Shown piece after piece: positions 45,630 to 58,988 of a stretch of 64,000 bases of DNA (positions are counted from its first letter, which is position 1; each line of letters starts with the position of its first letter). The notes under the pieces are model-generated. The model saw nothing but the letters and a program-made list of their open reading frames with translations, was not told the DNA's origin and did no database searches. Source of the stretch: Rhabdophis nuchalis (taxonomy: Eukaryota; Chordata; Lepidosauria; Squamata; Natricidae); the NCBI GenBank assembly GCA_039707465.1, contig CM077648.1, positions 29,205,119-29,269,118 on the forward strand, given 5' to 3'. Both the position numbers and the translations under genes were made by a program.

Positions 45630-46240
45630 GTACAATAAAACTTTAAGTGTGATATTTGAACAGTCTTTATAAGCATTCTGCACATCATTATGATCTGTCA
45701 GTCAAATATTGTGAGTAGATTTGGCATTTGTATCCACCTGTTGAGTCCTTCCCTAGGACCTGATATAGGTTGGTGAGGCAGGTTGATGTTTGATGGTGTT
45801 AAAGCTATTATCACAAAATGATAACTGTTCCAAATAAAACTTCTGAAATTGACTTATGGTGATTTTTGTCAATGCCCATGGTGTTCAGGTTGTTTTGGGG
45901 TTGTACTCAAGGCCCTATTATTATTAGTAGTACTTTTGCTTTATTTGGCCACAGTTGTTCTATTTCCATTTGTAGGTCTTGGTATTTTATCATCTTCTCT
46001 AATTTTTTCTCTTCTCTTCTGCTGTCTCCAAATACTTTCATGACCACTATTTGGACATTTTTGTCTTTCCTATTGACAAACAGGAAGCACTTTGGCTTTT
46101 TCATTTTTCAATGACTTTGTCTATTTTGTGGTCCCATCAATTCTTGTTTGCAGACAAATGGTATTTCCTATAGATTATACCATTGTTGCTACGGTGTCAT
46201 GCTGTTGCTGGTAGTCAGACTGCGCGATCTTCTTGCAGTA
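45630..46240. other. Non-coding stretch, no recognised feature
   Basis: Overlapping short frames (45849-46114) are T-rich and hydrophobic by composition only. Confidence 0.45.
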
Positions 46241-46244
46241 GTGA

Positions 46245-46497
46245 GACATTATTTTTATTATTATAATATTTATTTGCATCCCACCTTTGTTATTTTTACA
46301 AATAATTCAAGGCAGTAAAAATATTCACCACATTTCTTCCTAATTTCTTTAAAACATCCAGCCTGTGAGGTGAGTTGGAGTGAAAGTGTGGCTGGCCCAA
46401 AGTCATCTACCTGTCTTTCATGACTGAGGTAGAATTTTACCTCACAGCCTCCCACTTTCCACTGTGGTGCTCTAACCACTAAATCAAACTGGTTCTA
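46245..46497 (-). mobile_element. tRNA-headed SINE, second family
   Basis: Antisense: tail tttatttgcatcccaccttt at the left, body ctgtgaggtgagttggag and ggcccaaagtcatctacctg, head ggtgctctaaccactaaatc at the right, corresponding to the A box. Confidence 0.7.
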
Positions 46498-46499
46498 GC

Positions 46500-47130
46500 A
46501 ACTACATAAGAAATAATAATATAAGAAACTAGCAGCCATGCCAATGACTGTGATGTGAAAGACAGAATTCTTTTTAGTGGTTTTATGCTAAATAAACATT
46601 AAGACATAGAAATCATATTAATGAAGTTGAGTCTTATAAAAAGCTAATATTGTTGTTAATAGTTGTCATATTAATGTTAAGCAAATATTTTAAATATGAG
46701 ATCTGGTTTAGAGGATTGTTTTGATATCTTGACACTATAGAGAAGTTTATACATTTAATTTCCATTTTTTATTGTTAAATAAACTGAGAGGGGTAAGTAT
46801 GCTCTAGGCAATAAAATATGTTTGTTTTGTGGACTTCATTTTCTGCCAATAATTTAAAAAATAACCAATGTCATGCCTCACAATCACAATGTATAAATGT
46901 GATGTTTAAAAACATTTCCTATATAGCATAAAATTAGATCTCCTTATGTTCAAGAATATGACCCCACCTATTTATATATGGTAGTAATAATTTATTTACT
47001 ACTAGTATAGTTTTTGATTCTTCTATCCAACTCTACAATACTTCTATCCAACCATGCTAAAAATGTATTTCTTAAAAACCTATTCCATTGTTAAAATGGC
47101 CAGAATCCTGATATCAATTGGCGGCTGTCA
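46500..47130. other. Non-coding stretch, no recognised feature
   Basis: AT-rich, no exon or named repeat. Confidence 0.5.
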
Positions 47131-47141
47131 ATGTCCTATAC

Positions 47142-47607
47142 CTGTAATGGCGAACCTATGGCACATGTGTCATAGGTGGCACGCAAAGCCCACTCTGCAG
47201 GCCTGTGAGCCATTGCCCAGCCCAGCTCCACCATGCATGCATGTGTGCCTCCTACTTGCCAGCTGATTTTTGGGTCTCTGCAGGAGTACTGCACGCATGC
47301 GCAGAGGGGTGGCAGGTATGTGTGGGTGTGGTGGGGAAACATGGGGGTGGGTGCAATGCCCCATTTTTGGTTGCAGGAGGCTTCAGGGAGGCCTGCTGGG
47401 CCCAAAGCAGGCTGCAAGGGGGAGTGTTATGTACATGTAGGGGGGGTCATGGGGGTCACACACATGTATAGGGGGCACAGGAGATTGCACGCATGCACAG
47501 GGGTGCCTGGGAAGGTTGTACATGAATGTGCAGGGTGGCCACATTGCATTGTGGGTATGGGTGCCCGTGATTACGGCACATGAAGACAAAAAGATTAGCC
47601 ATCACTT
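47142..47607 (+). mobile_element. hAT-type MITE, family A, 466 bp
   Basis: Perfect 8-bp duplication TCCTATAC (47134-47141 and 47608-47615). Ends ctgtaatggcgaacctatgg and aagattagccatcactt are inverted. The interior is GC-rich with many tgtg and catg repeats, giving long frames on both strands with no coding meaning. Confidence 0.92.
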
Positions 47608-48009
47608 TCCTATACCATTACAATGGCAGCAAAGAGATTCACAAAACTCTCATTTTTACTATCTAGTGTTCATCTGGATTACTGCAAGTCAGATGTGGTA
47701 ATACTATTATTCCATAATAGAACACCTGTCTAGGTAGACTGAGATGAAAATGCAGATTTTTTAATGAAGCATAACAGGTTATATGTGTCAGGCCTCTAAG
47801 ATAACCCAGACAAGAAGCACCACAACCAGAGACACCAACATTGTGTTGTATGGTTACAGTAATAAAATCTTGCAACCCTCCCCTGCCTTACTTTTACTCG
47901 CCTAAAAACTAGGGAGTATCCTTCTGAGATGCTTTCTCCACCCCCAGCCCTCCTTCAGACTCAGATGTTGTTATCAGACAGTTGTCTAGGCTGTAGCTCT
48001 TCTGCCTTC

Positions 48010-48715
48010 CTAGGTCATATCCATATAAGATTAAAACACGGCAACAACAAACTTTTAATACCTATGAGAATTTTAGTGCAATCAGACTCCAGGTATTTAT
48101 TATCATATGTGGTGGACTTGCATGAAAGCAAGAAAATATTGGATGAAAATACATACTTGGTTGGAAAAGATGATCAAGCAACACATAGATTTGAAACCAG
48201 AAATATTTTTGTGCCTATACTGCTGGAGAGCTATGATAAAGGGACTATATATTTAGTTTTGCATGTATTGACAGAAGCAAGAATTGTATTTGCACAATAT
48301 TGGAAAAATGAGAACAATCCATTAGATGAGGATGTAATTCAGAAAATATTAGGCTGTACAGAGATCGGCAAATTGACATTAAAAAAAAGGACAAAGAAGA
48401 CAGAATATTATTTAACATGGAATAGATTTTAAACGAGTAGTTAGAGATAAGAGGTAGAAATTAGGTGAAGAAAGATTATTGTTATGTATGAATTAAATAT
48501 AAAGATGGTTTAGAATTATAACTATCCTAATATAATTAACAGAATTACAAAGAAGCTAATATAAAGAGAAATCTAGTTAAAATTATTCTGTTACACTATT
48601 ATTATCGTTATTAGTATTTGTGTTAATTCTTTGTGTTCTTTCTTTGCCTTTTTGTAAATGATATGCCTTGACAATAAACTGTATTCAAAATGGTTATGAA
48701 TAAAAAGAAAAAGAA
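48010..48715 (+). mobile_element. L1 LINE 3' end (5'-truncated)
   Basis: An open frame ending at 48432 encodes the C-terminus of an L1-type ORF2 (ESYDKGTIYLVLHVLTEARI, FAQYWKNENNPLDEDVIQKI), recognised from squamate L1 proteins. About 280 bases of 3' UTR follow, with caataaactg near 48673 and an A-rich tail ending about 48720. The upstream part of the frame is degraded. Confidence 0.78.
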
Positions 48716-48808
48716 AAAAAGAATTTTAGAATAATACACAAAAATATAGAGCGTTTTATTGCCATTGGTGGCCCTTCTAATCTGTGATGTAAAATTGCTT
48801 GGAGAAAG

Positions 48809-48860
48809 CGAGAGAGGGAGAGGGAGGGAGGGAGAGGGAGAGGGAGAGGGAGGGAGGGAA
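48809..48860. repeat. (GGGAGA)n purine-rich tract
   Basis: Imperfect gggaga/gggagg repeat, broken on its right by the MITE at 48862-48973 and resuming after it. Confidence 0.9.
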
Positions 48861-48861
48861 G

Positions 48862-48973
48862 CAAAGGTGGGTTGGTTCCCGGTTTGGCCAGATCGGGTGA
48901 ACTGGTAGTAGCGGCGGTGGAAGCTCTGCCCACTCGCCCAAACTGGTAGTAAAAAAATGGCAACCCACCACTG
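48862..48973 (+). mobile_element. hAT-type MITE, family B, 112 bp, inside purine tract
   Basis: 8-bp duplication GAGGGAAG (48854-48861) and GAGGGAGG (48974-48981), one mismatch, though the repetitive flank makes this weaker evidence. Starts caaaggtgggttgg and ends ggcaacccaccactg. Confidence 0.75.
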
Positions 48974-49654
48974 GAGGGAGGGAGGGACAGAGAAAAAGAG
49001 AAATGGAGAGATTGAGGTATGGAGAAAAGGATAAGGACAGGGTGGCGAGAAAAAGATATGAAAAAATGAGAAAATGGGAAGAGACTGGTAGGAGTGTTGG
49101 CAAAGCAGCTAGAAAAAGCAAGATGGTAGCCATAACTAGGTTATTGAATTTTGTATCTTTTTATGCTATTGCACATTTATGGCACAGGTAAAAAGGGATC
49201 AGAACTTTGACTGCACAGTTGTCACTGCACTTTTTCTACAACTATGCAAATGCCAAAGACACAGGACCGAGAGAAGCTCTTCAGCATCAATGACATTCAA
49301 GAGAAGTCAGATGTTCAATAGCTGACATGAGACACATTTGAAAATATCAGGAGACTGAGGGACATCTCCTCATCTCACCAGCCAGCCTTCTCCTCACAGT
49401 TTTTTCTTCAGTTTTTACTCTAATCATTAGCACTTTATTTCCCAAGTTTCCTTCAGATCTTTTATCTCCCATCTCATTTTGGAGAACAGATCCATTCTGA
49501 TCTATTATCTCTCGCCTCACACAGGCCATTTTTGATACCAATTTCTATTGAGTCTTTCAATGGTAGAAGTCTTTTGGGAGAAATTACCTTCCGCATTACT
49601 GCAGAATCCGCTCTGCGGCACCTATCAGCTGGGCTTCAGAAAAGGGAATATGGG

Positions 49655-49778
49655 TGAGTATAGCATAGGGGCGGGTGGACGGGCCCAGCTGAAAGTCAGA
49701 GCAAACCGGTTCGGTCCCAGCTGATATTCAGACTACCAGTTCACCCAAACCAGTGCGACCAGTAGAATCCCACCCCTG
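49655..49778 (+). mobile_element. hAT-type MITE, family B, left end unclear
   Basis: Right end gtagaatcccacccctg is typical. The interior has gagcaaaccggttcggtccc and accagttcacccaaacc. The left terminus is not found. Confidence 0.6.
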
Positions 49779-49779
49779 G

Positions 49780-52700
49780 TTCCATGGTATCATTATTGAA
49801 TTATTCACAAAAAATATCGCCTGGTTATAGAAAAGTTTTCTTTAATGGCTTCCAGCTGTCACCGGATAGTCATTAGTTGCCAATCAGATCTGTGCCCAAC
49901 CCTTTTCCTAGGCTGCTTTTTCTGCTCCTCTTTTCTTATACCATTAGGATACCTTTCAAATTTAAACAAAGACGCCAAATTAGAAATAACACCAAGTGAA
50001 GGAGATTGGTTCTGCCATGATTTACAGCTAGCTTGGTGTTGTAAGGAAGAAATACAGTAACCTTCTAACAGTTGGACAGCCGGTGTCTTATGACTTGATA
50101 TGCTAGAATGGGGGTGAATGACTGAAGCTAATAAATATAGGGAAAATAGTATGTAAGAAGAAATATGTACCCTGTTCTCCAAATGTAGTAGTAGAGGTCT
50201 GTTCTTGTCTTGACTAGATTATGTGCCATCAATCTGAGGTAATTTCCAACTTTCTCTGTAAACTGGCACAATTTTGTAAACTGTTAACCCAACCCCTGCA
50301 TGGAACTGAATAGAAATTAGTAACAGGATAGCAAATATTATGCTGGCATTATTCTAGGTAGGCTTACGGTTAGATGAAGTACCTTTTTATTCATTAATAG
50401 GGAAAGATTTGCATAGATAAAGAAACATGGGAGGACCCATAACCATAACACTCCCTAAGAGGAATGTTCTTTGATGGACACATAGTTTCCTTTGATACAA
50501 AAAGTGGTTTTTCCACGGTCCTAAACAAAATCGAGACGGTTTAAGGAAATACATATTTTGATATCTTTTCAGGGGGTTAACCTATATTTGAAGAAATATA
50601 TGAACTGTTTGGAGTTTTATTTTACATTTACCCGCTCTGTCAGGGGGAAATACTTGATGTATAAAGCTTCCCCTATTTCTGAGTCTACATGACTTTAAAA
50701 AGAAAAGACATCTGTGGAATTTCTCCTTAGGCAGACATAACATGATAAATAATCTTAATTTTAAAATAAATTCACATCTGTGAAAAATGAGTGGTTTGGC
50801 CATTTGTTTTGTAGTTTTTTTTCCTGTCAAAATGCTACATACCAATGAATTCTAACCGTCACAACCTGCTGCTGTAATATTGTTAAAAGGACTTTCTCAA
50901 CATTCTCTCATCCCTCCAGGATTATAAGAGGAAAATTACTTATCAGATTTGAAGATCTGGCTATACTAAAAAATTTTTTTTAAAAATGAAGAGCAACCAG
51001 CTATGTTGGGAATGCAGAGGGGAATCAACATTCCAAAACGAACAAAAAGAGAGAGAACAAATTATAGCGTAGGCTGTTAGGATAGGGTGGAGAAAAGATA
51101 ATATATGGAATGGGAGTGGAAGGAAATTACTCGAGACAAAATTAAAGGAAGGGTTGGAATAGGAGGATAGTAAATGAAAATATCAGAGGGGGAAAATAAA
51201 ACCTAAAATATAGCTATAGGATTTGTGAATTTGAGAATGGAAAAACAATATTTAAATAGAACATGTAGCAATTTTATATTTGAAAAGAGCATATTCAAGC
51301 CTACAGTGGGACGGATGATGGTAGCTGCCAGTTAGTTGCTGGGTTAGTATCTTCTCACACTACAGTTTAAACTGATGTTTCTCAACCTTGACAACCTGAA
51401 AATGTAACTTCAGTTCTCTAGCCAGCACATTTACAGTCATCCAAAAGCCAAAGGAACAATATGAAGTTATTTCATGCATATGGATTTAGTTTTATTTCCT
51501 GTAGAGGGAATGACCTAATTTGTTATGCAAGGATAGATTAGGATTTGAAGCAAGAGATAACATAATCAAGTAGTAGCATCACCAGGAATGAGCAGCACTC
51601 AGGGAGGAAAAGAAAAAAGAAACAGTATATTTAGGCTACCTGATTCGGTCCTTGGCTCATAGGTGATCCCATGTAAATAGTACAGCTATTTTTATTATTT
51701 CACTAATTTACAAATTGCTCTGCCATCCCATGTCTGCTAAAAAGTCCTATTTATATTTTATTTCTGTCCTTCGTTAAGCAGACATCCGTATTTTTCACAC
51801 AATGTACATTTGCAGTTACTCCTATCTCTTTAACAGGAAGAGGAAATTAATACGAGAACATTTGCCAGCTTTGTTAGCATGGGTGTGGATATGTAGGAAA
51901 ATAACAGTGAATCTTCTCATACCAGCCAGCCCATTTATAAGTAGTGGGGGAACACCTTTTCCTGGTTGAAGGAGGAGAAACATTTAGGAAGTTAGACAGG
52001 TCATGAAATATCTTGTTCCATGAATCTTGAATACCTTAATTGACTTTATTCATTTGGGAAGCCATTTTTACTTTGAGAAATGATCAGTATGTTAAATTGT
52101 CCTGAGAAATCTCACTAAATGATTTTATTTAGATGGCTGAATTAAAATTCATGGGGATGTGATTAGTTCATGGTATCCTTTCCCATAATCCACTTAACCT
52201 GACTGGCCATTAACTCAGTGAAATTGCCTTACCAGTGGTTGTGGCAGTGCATATGGCAATGCTCACCATATTTGAGAATACTCATTCAATTTCCCTGGAA
52301 ATCCATCCGCTTCTTTGTAGCAGGATTGCATGCCCCAAACTTCTTAATATAATTAGATGCTGGGAACTGTGGTTTCTTCAGTGTTTCTGTGAATATTCTT
52401 TGTTGTTGGGATGATTGGACACAACTAAACAGATGGTTCTGCAAATAACCTGACCCTTTAGTGCTTTAGGGGTGACCATAAGCACATTAAATTGACCCAG
52501 AAATGAGTGGGAGTGAGTGTAGCTCATGTAGTGACAGAACGGGACAACTTGCCATCGCCAACCCGCCATGGGGCAAATCAATAATTCAATTTAATTATTT
52601 AAAATAATTAAAACGTTCTTTTAACTTTTGTTGTTCACATTTCATTTTGTCTCTCCTTTGGAATCCTTTCTTTAGTGATTCTATTCCACTATTATTATAT

Positions 52701-52790
52701 TGGTGTAACTCTTGTCCCATGGTGAGTTGTCCTGCAACGAGTTGGCTGTGGCAAGTTGTCCTAAATATTTGTAGTGATTGACCTGCCTAT
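49780..52790. other. Non-coding stretch, no recognised feature
   Basis: About 3 kb with low repeat density; only a weak family-C2 remnant near 51380-51430 (gtttctcaaccttgacaacc, ctctagccagcac). Confidence 0.5.
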
Positions 52791-52799
52791 GTCACTGCA

Positions 52800-53830
52800 T
52801 CCTAGACAAGCAGCAACTTCTAAATCTCTTCAAGGGTTGACCCCTGAAGAGTCACTGAAGTAATCCAGTGAGGTAGTGCTGTGACCAGAAGTTCCAGAAT
52901 GGGATAATTGACTCACTAGATAATTTGTGTAAAGGCATTGCTGGTTACACCTATCACTTGATCTTGGAGAATGAGTCATCAATTCAGAAGGATAACCCCC
53001 TTCCCCATTATGTATCAACAATATCTGAGAGACTACAGTCTCATGCAGAGTCTTCTTCCCCATCTAGAACCTCACAGCCTTCAGGCACTGACAAAGAATC
53101 CTGACCACATGACTTGGGCAGCCTTGGGCAGAAATGTATCACTCAAAATCATCAGCATACTGATGGTACTTAACTCTGCACTAATGAATGACCTCACCTA
53201 GTAGCTTCCTGTGGGTAGATGTTAAATAGGAGTGGGGAAAGAATTAAGCCCCAAGGCATTCTGTAATAAAGGAGTCTAGGGCAGGACTTCCTCACCAGTG
53301 ATAGGAACCAGTCCCCGAGTAAGGAAAAAAACAACATAATAGTGTTCAACACTCCCTTCCACCCTAGGAGGACACCATAACTACTGGTATTGAAAGCTAT
53401 TGAGAAATCAAGGAGGGCACACTACCCCATCCAAGCTATCAGAGGCTATCTGTAAATGTGATCAATGGCATTTTAGTATTGTATCCCAGACTAAAACCCA
53501 GCAGATATATTTCCAGATAATCTGTTTCTGTCTACTATCTTCTCAACAAGCTTTTCCAAGAATAAAAAAAAAAGGAGACTGGATTAAAATTGTCAAAGTC
53601 AATTGGATTCAGCGATGGCCTTTTGAGATGAAGGTGCATCATCATCAGTTCTTTCAAATCAGAGACCTATCCATCACTACCTGCTTTCAACCACATATCT
53701 CCCAAGTGACTTTGATCAGCCAAGTGCGACCTGGATCTAAGACACAAGAGCCAGAACATAGAGCCCAAGGACCCTTTATCAAGACTGATAGGCTTGAATT
53801 CCTTCCAGATAATCAAACAAGATAGGACCC
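52800..53830. repeat. Probable old interspersed repeat, family unknown
   Basis: Contains ggtagatgttaaataggagtgg, ccccaaggcattctg and tattgaaagctattgagaaa, which resemble old reptile LINE-derived sequence read in antisense. Frames at 52971-53825 show no protein family. Assignment is a guess from texture. Confidence 0.3.
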
Positions 53831-54229
53831 ACATAACAAGAATCCAACTCCATGAGGATACAAGCAACATAAAAAAGTTCTCACAGTGGTTTGCATGGGT
53901 TTACCCAGCCTACAGTATCTAAAAGGGATTGAATGATCCCAAACGAAATCCACTAGCTGAATACCCCTGAGTGTAACAAAAGCAGAAAAACAAGTAAATG
54001 AAATCATAGTTATCACAAGGCAGCCCTACATACATCCTTGCTAGCTTTCTCTAGCAGTTTTCTAGGCAGCTCTTCTGCCACTTCATCTCTTGAAGTTCCT
54101 TTGGAAATGTGGGGAACCTCTGGGATCCACAAACAAAGACAGCCTGCACAGATTATGTCATATCACCTAGAACCTAGTTGCATGCTCATTCCAAGCAGCA
54201 AAAAGCTTTGGCTAAAGTATGCCACAATT

Positions 54230-54382
54230 GCAAGAATATCCCAGATTCACCTAACAACAATGTTACTATCTTGACAACTGTAGCGATTCCCGTAACAGTG
54301 GCAGGAAAGATCATAAATGGGATCATCTTGCTTAGCAGTTGAAAATTTGGTTCAATTGTATTCGTAAATTGAGAACTACCTG
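54230..54382 (-). mobile_element. Tigger-like MITE, family D, fragment
   Basis: Right end cgtaaattgagaactacctg matches the terminus of family D; internal ggttcaattgt matches too. The left part is missing. Confidence 0.6.
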
Positions 54383-54389
54383 TACTTTA

Positions 54390-56215
54390 TCACCTGCCTT
54401 GCTTAACTCAGATTGCTTGAAAATAACCTTAAAACAGGTAAGACAACCAATATTAGGAGCCTATGCAGCACTCCAAGGATGAATATGCAGTTGTGTTTCT
54501 TCTAAGAATGCATTAGTATTGAAGTGGAATTTTCCCACACTCTTTACTATAGAGTAAATCTTAGCTAACAAGCTGACGCAACTGTTATCCATCTAAAAAC
54601 TCTAGCCTTGCTAAAAGATGATTCTGCATCTGCAAGGCCTCTCCCAAAATGAAGTCATTATGCTAATGGATATCTTATCTTTGAATTAAAATCAATAAGC
54701 TAAGTGCATGAAAGGAAAGGAAGTTAACAGATCAGATAAATATTTTTGCTTTTTTTTTTCTGGAATCTGTTTCCCATGGTGAGTGACAGCTGACTTTTAT
54801 ATTTTCTCATATATCCAAAGTTTAAAAAATTCTAGTGTAAAAAATCGGACCAATGGGACTAATTTTGTTGCATTTTTGGCCTATGTTCCTGCATACTAAG
54901 AAGATCACATTTTAGTGTTTCCTTTCTTGTTCTAGTTTTTTGTTAACTTTTAACATTTTAATTTCTCATCTTTTAAATGTTTTCATATTGCTGTCTTATG
55001 ATGTTGTAAACTGCCCATAATTGCTCGTCTATGAGATAAAGTCTCATAGAAATTTAATAAATAAATAAAATACTCAAAGAAGAATATGAACGTGTGCGCG
55101 TATGTTTATATCTATCTGTATTTATATAGGATTATAAAATGTTAACCACAAAATAATTAGGCAATTAGTAAAAATTGGTAATTGGGACTCCCCCCCACAA
55201 AAGCAACATTTTAAAAAAATGTGTAATTATTATGGTATTTAGTCATCATATGGGAGATGCTAGTTAAGCATTTCAAGAAATCTTCTGAGGCAGACTTCCC
55301 AGGATAGAATACATGAAATTTCCAAAAATATATTAATAATATCTGAAACCTTTAGAGAGTTAAAGGCAGACTTGATGACTTAAGAAAATAATACAAACCT
55401 CGTTAAAATGTGATCACTATTATGCAGCAGGCTAGCAATGAAAACATTGACATGTCTCCAAACCAAAATAAGTAATGACAAGGAAAATATCTGAAACTAT
55501 CATGGATTTTAAAGTTTTCTACATAAATTCTACATACCGTAATTATTCTATATAATTATTTATTATTATAAAATTTGTAACTTAAAAACCCTGTTAAATT
55601 TCTGTAACAATTTAATTAACAAAGTAATTTGTTGGGCTGACATACTGTATTAAACCATGATTTCTTAAAACCATTTATAAAGCAAACCACAATTGGCTGA
55701 GTCCGTACAACACTCTATGTCAAAAACTTTTTGGCATTAACAAATTGGATGTACCACACCAGAATGTGAAGTAGAAAGGCAGACTTGGAATACAACTCTA
55801 CCTTCTTTAAAAGAGCTTTTGACAGTTTGACTTTGTTCATCAGTTGCCGTTTCCAATTGTAGTGTTTTTGTGCCAGATCCTCTGGATTTGGCTGTTGTTA
55901 CTTTGTGATACCATTTTTGTGTGTGCCTGTTTATAAAACAATTGTGTTTTTAACTTGTATTTTGGATGATTTGTCTTTATGAAAGGGCAACCTAAACTGT
56001 GTCATATACTGCTTCCAATCCTGTCTAAACAAGTGTTGTTCTTGAAATTATGTAGCAATAGATAAAATATTCCAAGTAAATATGAACAAATGCAAAGGCA
56101 AATTCAGACTCGTCAATTTTTACATATTCATAAGGCAACCAAGCCTAAAACTAGAAGGGAAAATACCTCATCCAGACTATAATTTCCCTAAAAGAATATG
56201 CTATCTTGAATAGTA
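54390..56215. other. Non-coding stretch; L2-like tail at about 54995-55072
   Basis: Mostly unrecognised AT-rich sequence. The stretch near 54995 (gtaaactgcccat...aatttaataaataaataaa) resembles an old L2 3' tail. Confidence 0.4.
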
Positions 56216-56234
56216 TTTGCACCCTAAACTTAAG

Positions 56235-56568
56235 TAAAGGTAAAAGTTTCCCTCGTACATATGTGCTAGTCATTCCCAACTCTAGAGGGTGGTGCTCATC
56301 TCCAAAGAGCCAGCATTATCCGAAGATGTCTCCATGGTCTTGTGGCCGGCATGACTAAATGCCGAAGGCACATGGAAAGCTACAAAGGTGGTCCCTATTT
56401 TTACTACTTGCATTTTTACATGCTTTTAAACTGCTAGGTTGGCAGAAGCTGGGACAAGTAACGGGAGCGCACTCTGTTACATGGTGCTAGGGATTTGAAA
56501 TTCTGAACTGCCAACCTTTCTGATTGACAAGCTCAGAGTTTTAGCCACTGAGCTACCGCATCCCGCAA
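56235..56568 (-). mobile_element. tRNA-derived SINE, full length
   Basis: Antisense copy of the 20118 family. Target duplication ACCCTAAACTTAAG (56221-56234) and ACCCTAAGCTTAAG (56569-56582), one mismatch in 14. The head is at the right (ccactgagctaccgcatccc). Confidence 0.92.
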
Positions 56569-56929
56569 ACCCTAAGCTTAAGCACCTCTTAAATTTTCTT
56601 TCTTTTTTAAGTTATGGATAGTTGCTCTTATACCCTGCCAGGGACTCTTCCACAAAAAGTGGTTTGCAAGAAGCAGGAACATTGGATAACCCAAGATGGC
56701 TATTCCTTATGACCAGAAGACAGGCATTGGGTACTCTTGCCTTGGACATCTCTTATCTAGTTTCAGAATAGCTTAAATGCTGAATGTACAATGGTCAATT
56801 TATCACTTAAACTTATTAATTTTTTTCAACGCACTTTATGATTAATTTTTCCACCAAGGGTCTTAACTAGAATGCCAACCAAAATGCTAAGCAAAATTAC
56901 AGTGGAAGAATGGAAACATATAGCACAAA

Positions 56930-58988
56930 TCCCATAAATGGGAACTTTATTAAACTAGCAAGATAAACTCAGAAATGTATAAATGGTCCATTAAATACAT
57001 CCAGTTCATTTGTACATATACTTTTATATAGAAATTTACTTACAGTTTCCAAACATGTAACATTTAAATTATTTTCTCTTTTTAAGATCACTACCATCAA
57101 AAGGTAATAAAAATCCATCACCTGCTTTTGCAGATGAGTATAAAATGATGTAAGTAAAGCCAAAGGGACAGATTACTGCATTTTATCTATGGAGGAAGGA
57201 GAACTCAAGAACCTGCTAAAATCAAAAGCAGTGATACCATTCAAAGAGCATTTACCATAAGGAAGTTTGGCCAGACATTCTATTGAAGTGGTGGCTCAAC
57301 TATACACTTGTTGGCATTTTGGCAAACAAGCTGGGGAGAAAAAAATAATTCAGTCACAGAAAAACACAATATCATCAGCTGGAATTGTAAAATTATTCAT
57401 TTCAATCATTTGGTGTCTGGGCAAATTATATAGGACTGATGTACATATAGGAGAAAGAGTGGGAATGCTAAAAATGCTAAAAACATGGCTTGATAACTAA
57501 CATTATTTGCCCAAATATTATTTGCGTTTTCACAATATTTCATCAATGAATAAAATGGCAGCTGCTTAAATGAAGAGGCTGAGTAGCCACTTTCCCTATA
57601 AAACCTCACCACCCAATATTTATTTGGAAAGGGACCAAAGAGAATGCAAAATATACATTAACAGGTTTTTCCTCATTCTCTGTATCTTAGCCTGATCTAG
57701 TGTTGTCTCTCATGCAGTGAACTATTTCTCTAACACTAACATACTAACACACACACACACACACACCTATAAGTGAAGTTTAAAAAGGAGTGTTAAAACC
57801 CACACTTGAGGCAAAAGAGCCTTTTGTCATACTTAAAAGAAAATTTGCACAGTTCAAGCCTACTTGTTTTGTTTTTTTTAAAAGAAAGTGGCATCAGGAA
57901 ACCGAAGGCTTTTCCTAACTGGAGCAGCAATTCAAGTAAGTGGCATAGTTAAAAATCAATGGAAACCAGAACTGGTAGGAAAAGTGCTCTGCAAAAGTTT
58001 ACATCCCTTGCAGGTTTTAAGCTGCAGTATTTGTGATAGGTATCATAAATATGGCACTTATGTATACCTAAAGCTGGCAAGTTTGCACATGACGGAGACA
58101 AGCCAAATCAACCATAAACATTTTTCTAACTACTACCTGTGGTTTCTGAGAGCCATGGCTTCCAGCTAACCAACTAATTTCAACACCAATCATTCCTTTT
58201 AGTATTCTATTTGTACATGCAAGGCAGCTCTGCTACACTCACGGAGAATAAAAATTCTGCCCAGCAGAGTTTTCCCTCCTTTCAAAAGACACACACACAC
58301 AGACACAACTGAAGACATGCTGTACATTCTTTAGATGAAGTTATGGTCACACCCCTTCCAAAGCCAGCAGTGTTCCATTTTTATCGTTTAGTAGGCCAGA
58401 AATTCCATGTGTCCAATTGCCAGCAATGGACTCTGCAATAGACACAATTATTCTTGAACTCAAGTGTTTAAAATGATCTATGTGTATTTTTTGTACTTTT
58501 TGCAAAAATAAAATAAAATTCAGGACTGTATTCTCAGAAAAGCGGTGACAATACAACAACTGGCCATCATTCCTAATTCTGAATTCCCTGCCTTTCATTG
58601 CATGAAAGAATTTGTTAACACAACCTTCCCCAACTTTGCAACATTTTAAACGTGTAATTAACTCGAGTTCATCTCATCTCAAGCCAGCTAACTTAGAGAT
58701 GAAGTCTTGTCTGGCAGAACACTGAGGAAATCAGTTTTAGCATGCTTAATTCCTGAAGAGCTACTATCTCACCAAGACGAGGGATCTTAGTTACAGCTAT
58801 TCCATCACAGTAGTTTTGAAATACATTCAATTCAGGCATCCCTCAGGATTCGCACAAGGTACCTTAGTTTCTATCGAATAACAAAATTCAGCATGATTGT
58901 TTAGAATCTTTCATAACAAAAATAGTTAGCATTGAGAAACCTGGTTTTCACATTCCATATTGCCAAATGATACAAATGCTTTTATGTT
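56930..58988 (-). other. FHDC1: Probable FHDC1 3' UTR
   Basis: About 2 kb downstream of the FHDC1 stop that is largely free of recognisable interspersed repeats, unlike the rest of the window. AATAAA signals on the minus strand lie at 57619-57624 and 56946-56951; the second sits just before a SINE-bearing region and would be a reasonable cleavage signal. The extent is inference; only the signals and the absence of repeats are seen. An (AC)n run lies at 57744-57766 and a shorter one near 58287. Confidence 0.45.

Noticed and set aside
47136..47583. Long frames on both strands (up to 116 codons)
   Set aside because: Fall within the family-A MITE 47142-47607; low-complexity GT/GC-rich sequence.
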